Origin: Begonia masoniana
Lineage: Eukaryota; Streptophyta; Magnoliopsida; Cucurbitales; Begoniaceae
Length of the DNA stretch: 64,000 bases
Reading direction: 5' to 3'
Assembly (NCBI GenBank): GCA_022432975.1
Contig: CM039508.1
Location: forward strand, 16,480,609 to 16,544,608
Shown here: positions 47,545-58,074 of the stretch, in pieces
Layout of the letters: each line of letters opens with the position of its first letter
Position numbering within the stretch: the stretch's first letter is position 1
Made by a program: the position numbers and the translations under genes
Notes under the pieces: generated by a model
Told to the model about the DNA's origin: nothing
The model's database searches: none
The model's input: the letters and a program-made list of their open reading frames with translations, nothing else

Positions 47545-48079
47545 TGATGCGAACCACGCCAACGATGTGACGATGACCCACGATCAAAATATTGGCGTTG
47601 TCGCTAACCCAGAATCTACAAGTTCGAATATGAGGAATCCTTGACCCGAAATCTATACAGATCCGAACCTTGGAATGAGGAGGACGCCACAAACGATTAT
47701 GCCTTTTCGTTTGATAAGTCAGATTTTGAACGCCACAAGGAGAACCTTGATAAGTTCGGAGTTTTTTCAAGAAACTAAGAGAAATTCTCTCACAATTAGA
47801 TAAAACCTGATTTTTTTTATTCATCTAAGAATGAATTTATAGGCATGAAACATCCCTTCATTACGAGAACAATAAAGAATAAAACGATAATGACATAAAC
47901 ATCATCCCAAAACAGCTTGGATTACGAGAACAATCTCTAGTTCTTGGTTCCGAACGCAATTTCCTTCTTGAGGTAAGATTTGACGGACCAAATTGCTCAT
48001 TTGCTCCTTGATCTGCTTTGCCTTTACTCTCGTTATTGGTCCAGCCACTTGTAATGTATTCGTCTTGAGATCCTTATCA
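47545..48079 (-). mobile_element. 3' LTR of element Q
   Basis: 535 bp, lacking about 130 bp present near 63093-63230 of the 5' LTR and with few other differences. TATA-like TATAAA on the minus strand at 47836-47841. Confidence 0.92.
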
Positions 48080-48356
48080 TTCCCTCCCTCTTGAAAAGGA
48101 TTTGTCCTCAAATCGAAATCTGCATCAAAAGGACTCAAGTTAGAAACATTAAATGTTGCACTTACATTGTACTCACCAGGTAAATCAAGCTTGTAGGCAT
48201 TGTTGTTGATTCGCTCAAGCACTTGGAATGGTTCATCACCACGAGGAAGCAACTTAGAACGCCATTGTACGGGGAATCTCTCTTTGCGCATATGCAACCA
48301 AACCCAATCTCCGGGGTCAAAAATGAGTTGACGTCGACCCTTGTTGGTGTTCTTGA
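47902..48356 (-). pseudogene. Element Q integrase C-terminus extending into the 3' LTR
   Basis: On the minus strand it reads MRKERFPVQWRSKLLPRGDE, AYKLDLPGEYNVSATFNVSN, LSPFDADFDLRTNPFQEGGN and GPITRVKAKQIKEQM, ending at a stop near 47902. It continues the integrase interrupted at 54932 by LTR T. The PPT (48080-48092) is translated as QEGGN, and about 60 codons lie inside the 3' LTR. In the CRM clade a C-terminal CR motif overlaps the LTR in this way; whether this tail is a functional CR motif I cannot judge. Confidence 0.85.
48080..48092 (-). other. Polypurine tract of element Q
   Basis: The minus strand reads AAGAGGGAGGGAA directly upstream of the 3' LTR TGATAAGG start. Confidence 0.85.
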
Positions 48357-48693
48357 TGTGACGACCCCCGACCAGACCCGATCGGGATCCGGGATCGGAG
48401 CCATCACTCCGGGATAGTTAACAGAAAACGGGGACTATTTTTTTTTTTAAAACTTTATACTTTTAAAACATTTACAGAGGGGGAGAAAGTTCTCTGGATT
48501 CGAAATCAAACGGGAAAAACAGTTAACAGAATCGGAACGCAAAATGGATGATAGAAGGAAAGCAGGAAGTGATGAAAACAAAAGTAAATAAACTGACATA
48601 AGGCGTTGACAGAAGGAGCAGGCACCGAGTGGAATCGGTGGATGCAAGCAGAAACGATACCGGAAGATTTAGGCAGATGGCGTGGCCGGATGA

Positions 48694-48909
48694 AGTGGAT
48701 GACATCATCGGCAGATACAGATAGTAGACGTAATCGGCAGAAGGTGATGACGTCAGCCGGAAGATGGATGACGTCACCGGCAGATACAGATAGTAGACGT
48801 AATCAGCAGAAGGTGATGACATCAGCCGGAAGATGGATGACGTCACCGGCAGATACAGATAGTAGATGTAATCGGCAGAAGGTGATGACGTCAGCCGGAA
48901 GATAGATGA
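48694..48909. repeat. 69-bp tandem repeat in LTR T
   Basis: Three units, period 69 bp, each with TGGATGACGTCACCGGCAG, AGTAGACGTAATCGGCAG and GATGACGTCAGCCGGAAG. The next unit begins at 51772, across LTR U. TGACGTCA palindromes lie at 48748-48755 and equivalent places. Confidence 0.88.
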
Positions 48910-51771
48910 TGTAACGACCCCGGCCAGGAGCCGTCACGTGTTCATGTCCTTTCATTAATCGTTTGCTTGACTTTTACTATTATTACATTCACTTACTATC
49001 TCTCAACAGACTTTCACATTTTACATATATATTTTTTTCTATATATATCAAATCTCATTCTAACTTAACTTAAGTTCGCTGAACAACCACATTTAGCTTT
49101 CACTCCTGCCGGTCGCTAAACGACAAACATCCAGTTGTTCTACCGGCCTGCACGTGCATCTCACATGTTTCATTAGACATCTATCGGCAGGCACACATAT
49201 TTGCATCTGCCGACGGTCACGTGCATCACGCGTGACCAATTAAATCATCACTCAATAACAACGACAAAAGACTGACTTATCTACCGATGACAAGACACTC
49301 CCATCTGCGATGGCAACACACAACATCTGCCGATGGCATTTATACTACATCTTCCGATAGATTAACTCACATCATCTGCCGATGACGTGGCACTACATCT
49401 TCTGGTAGATTAACTCACATCATCTGCCGATGACGTGGCACTACATCTTCTGGTAGATTAACTCACATCATCTGCCGATGACATGGCACTACATCTTCTG
49501 GTAAGGCGGAATGACATTTCCATCTTCCGGTATCTTGACCTACTACACATGTCGATCTCTAGGCATATCGTCTGCTGATGACGTCAGCCGGAAGACAAAT
49601 ACTTTTCCTCTTCCGATGACGTCCTCCGGAAGACAGACTTACCCGACTCCCATCACAATCCTCCTGTCGATTTCTACACTTCAAAATAATACATCTCCTG
49701 CCGATAGACAAGTACTTTCATCTACCGACTACTGAACATTAACCTAACATCTTCTTCTTCCGGTAGACAAGCAAACTTCATCTACCGATTTCTAAACTCC
49801 ATAATAACACTCACACCTTCCGATAGACAAATACATTTCGTCTACCGGCAGCACAAACATCATAACTTCAAACTTAATACCGGGACACCAACAGAATAAA
49901 CCACAGATTCATTAAAACTCATACAGCGGATGACGTCAGCCGGAAGACTAAACCAACAAACAACTACCCTTCGGCATCTGCCGATGACGTCAGCCGGAAG
50001 ACTAAACCATCAAACAATTAACTCTCGGCATCTGCCGATGACGTCAGCCGGAAGACTACCTCTTCCAGCTTCCGTCTTACGGTAGAGAACTCTAAATCAT
50101 CAAATGACTCCTTCCAACAGAAAGAAAACACAACTCATTCAAAATGCATATAGCGGAAGACTTAAGCAACTGACCATTTATAAATCTATATAATCATTCC
50201 CTGACTCAGTGATCCACTAGACAGTTTCAAAGCTCAACGTTTTAAATAATCTCATCCTACTTAAACTACCATATTCTTTAACATACTGTAACATAAGAGT
50301 CTTAACCAGGGGTCATAAATCGCCTCTCCAGTCCCGCACTGTCACCTTGAGCATCCTCCAGCAACCAGCCTTAAGCATCCTCTTTGAACATAACATCCTC
50401 ACCTGAACCTTCTTCACCTACACCATAAGGTTTAACTATAAGCCTAATGCTTAGTAAGGAATGCATGCTGACAGATATACATGAGTACACAATTTAAAGG
50501 GACATAAGTTCATAAACCATTCTTCATTCATGTTCATCTTTATCCTTTACATAACATGTATTAAGGCAGGGAACGAGGGAGGAAGACTGGGGTACATAGT
50601 CATTTGCCTATCGCGGCAGTCGTACATAATCATTTGCCTATCGCGGCAATCATGATACATCACTCGGCCTCCCCAGTGGGAGAATTCGCGAGCCATACAT
50701 ATCATTAACTCGGCCTCCACCAGTGGGAGATTTCGCGAGTCATACATATCATTACTCGGCCTCCACCAGTGGGAGAATTCGCGAGTCATACATAGCATAG
50801 TCTCTTCCCCGTTCTGCACTTAATTATGGTTACATTTACTTTTCATGTTCTCTACTTAATCATAAACGTGGGCATAATGCATAGACATGAGGTTCACAGA
50901 GAAAAGTCATACCATAAGGACAAGTAGAACATCCTGTAACTTTACATTTACTTACACAATTTCTTCATGTCGTGGAAATAACAAATCATAGTCAACAAGT
51001 TAACATTTCAGTGATTTCCTAATACCCTTGCGGTGTAGGGCCCTAGTGGCCGGAAATCTTAACACATTCACTTACCTGGATTCCTTAGCAATCCGAGCTT
51101 CTTTCCTTTAAACTTCTTCACCTAAAACATGTACATTACAGTAGTTAAAACAAAGTCCTAATAGTCCTAATCATAAACCATCCTAGGATCTAACAGCTAA
51201 AGTCATTCCGATTCCTCTGTTGACACACTGCAGTCTGAAATCCGAAACTAGGTGGACAGGTTTTACCATTGATTAAATCCGAGTTGGTTACTTAAAATGC
51301 TCAGAATCGATTCGGGATGACATTTCTACTCTCAGATTTTAAAAAGTCTAAAGCTACTCGGCCACTGCTAAAAATATCCGAACTCAGTGCCGAGCTGAAA
51401 ACAGAGCTCTATTTACTAATGAATGACTACATTGTCCATTTCATACCTCGGGTGTGGATTTGCAGAGAAGAGCAAGCTCGAAACCGGTCGTCGGCAGAGG
51501 AAAGTTCTGGTAGCCGAGAGCAAGAACTTGGAAGAGAAGAAATCGCCGAGAGGGAATGTCGGCTACAGTGGCAATAAAATGAGATTTAAGGTTTCCATTT
51601 CCTATTTATACTAAATCCATCGATTTTAATTTACAAAACTGCCACCCAACCTAGTTTCACTTAACTTGTAATAATTTATCTTAACATTAAATTTTAAATC
51701 ATAAAGGTTAAATAAGAGGGTGACAATGAAAATGGTCAGAAAATCACCTGGCCGAAATGTCGGGTGTTACA
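48910..51771 (-). mobile_element. Solo LTR U (alpha family)
   Basis: 2862 bp, TGTAACGACCCC...GTCGGGTGTTACA, with perfect TSD GATGA (48905-48909 and 51772-51776). Donor CAG|GTAAGTG (51075), GGCCACTAGGGCCC hairpin (51038-51052), inverted repeat 50560-50825 with ATTAAGGCAGGGAACG/CGTTCTGCACTTAAT arms, GTAG|GTGAAG acceptor (50418), and many CATCTGCCGATGACGTCAGC modules at 49100-50100, including CCGGTCGCTAAACGAC (49109-49124). Confidence 0.93.
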
Positions 51772-52880
51772 GATGACGTCACCGGCAGATACAGGTAATA
51801 AACGGAATCGGCAGGAGCAAAACCTAAAACAGAGTTACTGTTTGGCAGTAGATGCAGTTACGACAAAGATGAACAGTGATAACCGGTGGATGTGAACTAC
51901 AAACAGAATTGAGTTCACCGGAGGATGTAATAAAACAAAATAGATGACGTCAGACGGTAGATGTAGGCAAAATTCCTACCGGTAGATGTAGTTGGAGGAC
52001 ATAGTTTAAAGGCCAAATTTACAACTTTTGACAGGAAAACATATAGAGAGAGAGCTTAAAACAAAAGACATAAACGTCTTAGATTCTCAAACCAGCTCAA
52101 AACCTGATTTTGCGAACACAACAGAAAACATGACGGAAACTTAAGAAAAACCACACCACATGGATAGCTCTAAAACCAGAAACTATTCATGCACAGACTA
52201 ACGGAAAATATTCCAAATAAATTCCAGAATACTTCAAAACATAATTCAACTGTCAAATACAGCACAGACAAAAGGCATACAGGTTTCAGACCTTCATTAC
52301 AAATGACAGATTTCAAGAAAACAAACTGCATGGATAGCTCTAAAATTCGAGACCACCCATGCATGACCTGAAGAGGGAAGATTCCCAAACAGTTCCAGAA
52401 TATTTCAAAATATACATACAACTGTCAAATACAGAGGTTTAAAAACTTAAACATCAGAACCTATACATTATCCAAATTTCTAACGAAATTCCAACAGAGT
52501 TTTAAAACAAAACAGGAGAATCCCAGTAGAGTTTACATACATGAACTTTACTTTAAAAACTTAAACCTCGGGACAGAAATATGTCTGGCTGCAGCAACCA
52601 ACCCTCGTGAGCTCGATCCTCCAACTAAATCAGCTCGTCATTTTGAGGCACAAGGTCCTCATCTGGAGTATCTGTACCTACAACAGAGAGTTCATCTATG
52701 AGCCTAGAGCTCAGTAAGAACATGGAATGCAGTGTGTATATGCTATGCATGAACATTTTCAAATACATGAACATTACATTACATTACATTACATTTCACT
52801 GGACAGGAAGGTATAAGTGGGAAGAGGAGCTGGCGCAACAGGAGTACATGCCACAACAGGACATAACAGGAGTACATACA

Positions 52881-53443
52881 GGATGCCAGTCCTCGTCCAC
52901 ACTTAACCATACATTTCATTACAGGTTTTATCTTACTTAACTTCAAACCGTGTGCAGAAAACATTTTTCATGACTTTCAGAGAAAAACGTGTATGCATGA
53001 ACATTCATAGACAGGCAACAGAATAATAAGTAAGATATAAAACAGAACACACTTAACCTAAAACATAACCTATGGTTTAACTACCCACAATCCGACACAT
53101 AAAACTTACCGACAACATAAAACTTAGTACCTTCCGTATTGTAGGGCCGTAAGGGCCAAACCTATACTCATGAACTTACCTGTCGCTGCAGAGTTGATAG
53201 TCCTGAACGTCTCGGAAATGCTCGAACCTGTACATGCACGTTCAGAAAATAAACAAGCTGCAAATGCTAACAAATAAGTTAGAAGAATTTGTTTCAAACT
53301 CATTCAAACCCTTAGAAAACAAATCGGTGTGTTTTCATTCAAAAACAGTGAGTTTTACCAAAGTATCACAATCCTTCACTCCAACCAAAACTCACTTTAA
53401 ACTTGTCCAAACTTGTTAGCATTTAAAAGATGCTTACCCTAGT
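52881..53443. repeat. Segmental duplication in LTR T, copy 1
   Basis: About 560 bp from GGATGCCAGTCCTCG to GCTTACCCTAGT, repeated at 53956-54495 (offset 1075) with small deletions. A short ATTAC run (about 52764-52793) precedes it. Confidence 0.92.
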
Positions 53444-53945
53444 ATTACATTACATTACATTACATTACATTACATTACATTACATTACATTACATTACAT
53501 TACATTACATTACATTACATTACATTACATTACATTACATTACATTACATTACATTACATTACATTACATTACATTACATTACATTACATTACATTACAT
53601 TACATTACATTACATTACATTACATTACATTACATTACATTACATTACATTACATTACATTACATTACATTACATTACATTACATTACATTACATTACAT
53701 TACATTACATTACATTACATTACATTACATTACATTACATTACATTACATTACATTACATTACATTACATTACATTACATTACATTACATTACATTACAT
53801 TACATTACATTACATTACATTACATTACATTACATTACATTACATTACATTACATTACATTACATTACATTACATTACATTACATTACATTACATTACAT
53901 TACATTACATTACATTACATTACATTACATTACATTACATTACAG
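53444..53945. repeat. (ATTAC)~100 pentanucleotide array
   Basis: About 100 perfect ATTAC units in 502 bp, between the two copies of the LTR T duplication. Its length is divisible neither by a codon nor by an LTR feature, and the open frames through it are trivial. Confidence 0.97.
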
Positions 53946-53955
53946 GATACATACA

Positions 53956-54495
53956 GGATGCCAGTCCTCGTCCACACTTAACCATACATTTCATTACAGG
54001 TTTTATCTTACTTAACTCAAACCGTGTGCAGAAAACATTTTTCATGACTTTCAGAGAAAAACGTGTATGCATGAACATTCATAGACAGGCAACAGAATAA
54101 TAAGCAGGATATAAAACAGAACACACTTAACCTAAAACATAACCTATGGTTTAACTACCCAACGGAAATCCCGACAACATAAAACTTAGTACCTCCGTAT
54201 TGTAGGGCCGTAAGGGCCAAACCTATACTCATGAACTTACCTGTCGCTGCAGAGTTGATAGTCCTGAACGTCTCGGAAATGCTCGAACCTGTACATGCAC
54301 GTTCAGCAAGCGCAAATGCTAACAAATAAGTTAGAAGAATTTGTTTCAAACTCATTCAAACCCTTAGAAAACAAATCGGTGTGTTTTCATTCAAAAACAG
54401 TGAGTTTTACCAAAGTATCACAATCCTTCACTCCAACCAAAACTCACTTTAAACTTGTCCAAACTTGTTAGCATTTAAAAGATGCTTACCCTAGT
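53956..54495. repeat. Segmental duplication in LTR T, copy 2
   Basis: Near-identical to 52881-53443, shorter by small deletions (for example near 54165 and 54305). It duplicates the donor and hairpin of the putative leader intron. Confidence 0.92.
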
Positions 54496-54936
54496 AGAAA
54501 AACAGAAAGGAGCCGAGGAGATCGAAGTAGCTTCGATGGCTGATTGTCGACGACTGGAAGAGAGAATGTCGAGAAGAGAATGGAGAGAGAGCAGAGAAGT
54601 GAAATGAAGAGGGTTTCACGTAGGAGGAAGAACTTAGCTTCTTCAACAAGTTGCCAGATGTCACTCAACCATTGGCAAACTCCCACCAACCTTAATTTTC
54701 CCCAATTTACCCTTCCATTGATTTCTAACCAAATAGTTTTGTTTTGGTTGAACATAATTTGGTTTTCCAATTAAGTTGTGACTTAAATTCTTCGATCCGT
54801 TTTCTCCAAAAATCTCCTCTTCTGTAAGGTATTATAAAACTTCAAATAAAATACGCATTTTATTAATGGCCAATAAATTCCATTTCAACAGTTTAAGGAA
54901 TAATTACATGGCAAAAATGCTGGATGTTACACTTGA

Positions 54937-55855
54937 TGTATTGTTCAGTTCTCCGCTCAATGTTTTGTTGAGCTCGCTCGTGGAGTTGTTTCACAACTTC
55001 TGCCTTCTTTTCGCCATCTAAATTCACTTGTTCAGAAACAGGTAAAGGTGATAAATCCAATGGGGTTAGTGGATTAAAACCATAAACAATCTCAAACGGT
55101 GAAAATTTAGTGGCTGAATGAATTGAACGGTTGTAGGCAAACTCAACATGTGGCAAATATTCCTCCCACGACTTAATGTTTTTGCTAATGACTGCCCTCA
55201 ACAATGTCGATAAAGTCCTATTCACTACCTCAGTTTGACCATCAGTTTGGGGATGACAAGTAGTTGAAAACAAAAGTTTTCTTCCTAATTTCCCCCACAA
55301 AGTCTTCCAAAAGTAACTTAAAAACTTAGCATCGCGATCCGAAACTATTGTCCTCGGCATCCCATGTAACCATACTATCTCTCGAAAGAACAATTCAACA
55401 ACATTAGAGGCATCATCAGTTTTATGAAAAGGAATAAAATGAGCCATCTTAGAAAAACGATCTACAATCACAAAAATCAAATCCTTACCACGCTTAGTCT
55501 TAGGTAACCCTAACACAAAGTCCATCGAAATGTCAATCCAAGGTGAACTAGGAATAGGCAGAGGTGTGTAAAGCCCGTTCGGTTGTACTCTCGATTTAGC
55601 TTGCTTACACGTAAGACACCTACCAACTATCCTCTCAACATCTCATTTAATGTGGGGCCAATAGAAATGTTCTTGTAGAATTCCTAGAGTTTTTGCTACC
55701 CCAAGATGCCCCATCAACCCTCCCCCATGGGATTCCCTAATCAATACATCACGCAAAGAACAGTTGGGAACACACAATTTACCTTCCCTAAATAGGTACT
55801 CGTCATGCCTAAAGAACTTCCTAAACCCAGATTTCTCACACAACCTATAACTCTC
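54937..55855 (-). pseudogene. Element Q integrase (zinc finger and catalytic core)
   Basis: The minus strand gives the H2C2 region ([30 protein letters not shown]) and a core with [20 protein letters not shown] and [10 protein letters not shown], so D, D and E are all present. [20 protein letters not shown] and [11 protein letters not shown] follow. The frame is shared with RT upstream; stops are seen near 55855 and 55642 (IK-stop-DVE, where Arg is usual). It is broken at 54936 by LTR T after IERRTEQY. Confidence 0.92.
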
Positions 55856-56802
55856 TCAAAAATCAACATCATCAATGTAAAGCTGCTTGATATGTTCGAA
55901 TCCAAGTAATTTAGCATCTAAGGTTGATATTAAAACATACCTGCGAGAAAGTGCATCGGCAACCACATTCTCCTTACCTTTCTTGTACTGGATGACGTAT
56001 GGGAATGGCTCCAAGAATTCAGACCAGTGACCATGGCGTTTATTCAGCTTGTGTTGGCTCTTGAAATGCTTTAAGGTTTCATGATCGGTGCGGATCACGA
56101 ACTCCTTTGGCATAAGGTAGTGTTGCCACATCTCGAGGGCACGAACTACAGCATAGAGCTCCTTTTCGTACGTCGGGTAGTTGAGCGTTGCGGCGCTTAA
56201 CTTCTCACTGAAGTATGCAATTGGTCTTCGTTCCTGCATTAACACAGCTCCAATCCCTACACCTGAAGCATCACACTCAACCTCAAACATTTTATCAAAG
56301 TTAGGTAAAGCAAGTAAAGGGGCATGCGAAAGTTTATATTTCAGAATCTTAAATGCCTCCTCTTGTGCCTCGCTCCACTTGAATGGAACATTCTTCTTCA
56401 TCACATCGGTGAGCGGTGCGGCCACGGTGCTAAAGTCCTTCACGAATCGCCGGTAGAAGCTAGCAAGTCCATGAAAACTTCGTACATGTCCAACAGTCAT
56501 CGGAGTTGGCCATTCTTGAATTGCGGAAACCTTCTCATTGTCAACCTGGATTCCCTGTGCGCTAACAATAAAACCAAGAAAAACAAGCTGGTCGGTGCAC
56601 TTGCCTTGGTTAGCGTACAATTGCTCTTTCCTAAGAACATTCAAAACTGCTCGCAAATGGGAAACATGGTCATGCAAATTTGAGCTATATATTAAAATAT
56701 CATCAAAGTACACAACCACAAATTTTCTAATAAATGGACGCAAAACATGATTTATCAAGCGCATGAAAGTACTAGGTGCATTAGTTAGCCCAAATGGCAT
56801 GG
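55856..56802 (-). pseudogene. Element Q reverse transcriptase palm/thumb and RNase H
   Basis: The minus strand reads [32 protein letters not shown] (catalytic YFDD intact), then the connection and RNase H with [33 protein letters not shown] and [12 protein letters not shown] 314-codon stretch is open. It is the continuation of RT at 58075 onward, separated by LTR R. Confidence 0.93.
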
Positions 56803-58074
56803 CGACATGGGGGCCCCTAGAAAGGGGGCCCGTGTACGACCCACAAATATGCTAGGTTGGTGCTCGGTTGGGTGCTAGTGAACAATATTTGAATATTGAA
56901 ATAAAATACTAAACTAAAGGCAAGAAATAAAGAAGGCAAATGTTAAGATGATGGCCGAGATTATAGGTTAGTAGAGAGAAGCAAAATTACAAGAAAATAA
57001 AGAGAATAAGACGACAATATATGTTAGAAATGACAAGGAAATGTAAAGCAATGGAAATAAAGAAAAGATAAAAAAATAGAAAGTGAGTGTGTGGATAATG
57101 AAAAGCTGAAAAGTAAAGAGTGATTTGTGTGCAAAAGTGATAGCAATAAAAGTAAAGAAAACCCTTGGTGGATCTGAGGAGCGAGCTTACGGTTTAAGCT
57201 CCCGGATACACGTTTTCTGTAAAGAAAACGACCACCGTAGGCCGGGGATTTTCGTCCTCGTTTCAACTCCCAAGGGAGAAGATGAGGGAATGATTAAGAG
57301 CTAACCTAGTAACCCAAGCTAGGCTAGCAATGGAGGCTAACTCCTCTTGGTTCAAAGAACCAAGGAAAAATCACCAAAGGAATTTGGGAGATTTAGGGAA
57401 ATAGTAGTATATTGATTTAGCAAAAGTTGTCTACAATCACTAATACCATGCATTTATAGAAGTCCTAGGTGGATTAGGGCCCTTGGATCAAAAAGGATGG
57501 ATGGACAAGATTAAGGCAAACAAGCACACATCCTAGGGAGGAGATGAATGCCATGCCTAAATGGATCAATGGAGGGAATCTTGCCACATCATCAATCCAT
57601 GTTGCCACTAACTTTTGTACTTGCAAAATTATACATTTTTTTGTGGGCTCTTCTTTGGGCCAAGACTTCCATTGGGCTCCATTTATTATAGGGCCTTTTC
57701 CTTTGAATATTTTGTTGAACTTCCTCTAACCCAAATCCACCACCATACATCTAGTCCTAACCACACAATCTAATGCATGAAATGCAATTATAAAATCCTT
57801 ACAATAAAGGCGAATGTATGCCAATGAGTTTTAAAAATTAAAAATTACAAATTAAGGCCCGGGAAGACAAATTCCCATGGGGCTATCAGCAAGCTCCGTG
57901 CAAATGCTCCAATGAATGACATGGTAAGGCTTCTCCTCATCCTCCTTAGTCGGCTCCCAAGTGAAGTCCATGAGTGAATCGAAACCTGCAAAAAGAGACA
58001 AGTTGTTAGAACATTGAACAGTTAAATTTTGTGCCCGGGTTTGTGATCTAGTAACGAGCCTACGAGGCACGTCA
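56803..58074 (-). mobile_element. Solo LTR R in element Q reverse transcriptase
   Basis: About 1272 bp flanked by CATGG (56798-56802 and 58075-58079). Ends read TGACGTG on the minus strand and CGACATG on the plus strand, fitting TGAC...GTCA termini with one change. On the minus strand it has TATAAA (57453-57458). Near its 5' end it has an open stretch DVPRRLVTRSQTRAQN, then TTTTTGCAG|GTTTCG and a further open stretch DFTWEPTKEDEEK. The first stretch recalls the TRxRAK pol end of chromoviruses. Family unknown; not related to alpha, beta or Q LTRs. Confidence 0.7.

Larger units (their letters stand above)
48357..54931 (-). mobile_element. Solo LTR T (about 3.7 kb), split by LTR U, inserted in element Q integrase
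   Basis: TGTGACGACCCC...GGATGTTACA with perfect TSD CTTGA (48352-48356 and 54932-54936). In sense it has donor CAG|GTAAGTTC (53179; also in the duplicated copy near 54240), a GGCC-CTTAC-GGCC hairpin (53144-53157 and 54206-54218), CTCTCTGTTGTAG|GTAC acceptor (52678), CATCTACCGG modules in the opposite sense from the other families (51890-51990), and a 69-bp array near its left end. It is unusually long because of an internal duplication with an ATTAC array. Confidence 0.9.

Noticed and set aside
53430..53981. 183-codon frame of repeated LHYIT
   Set aside because: A by-product of the perfect ATTAC array; no coding support.
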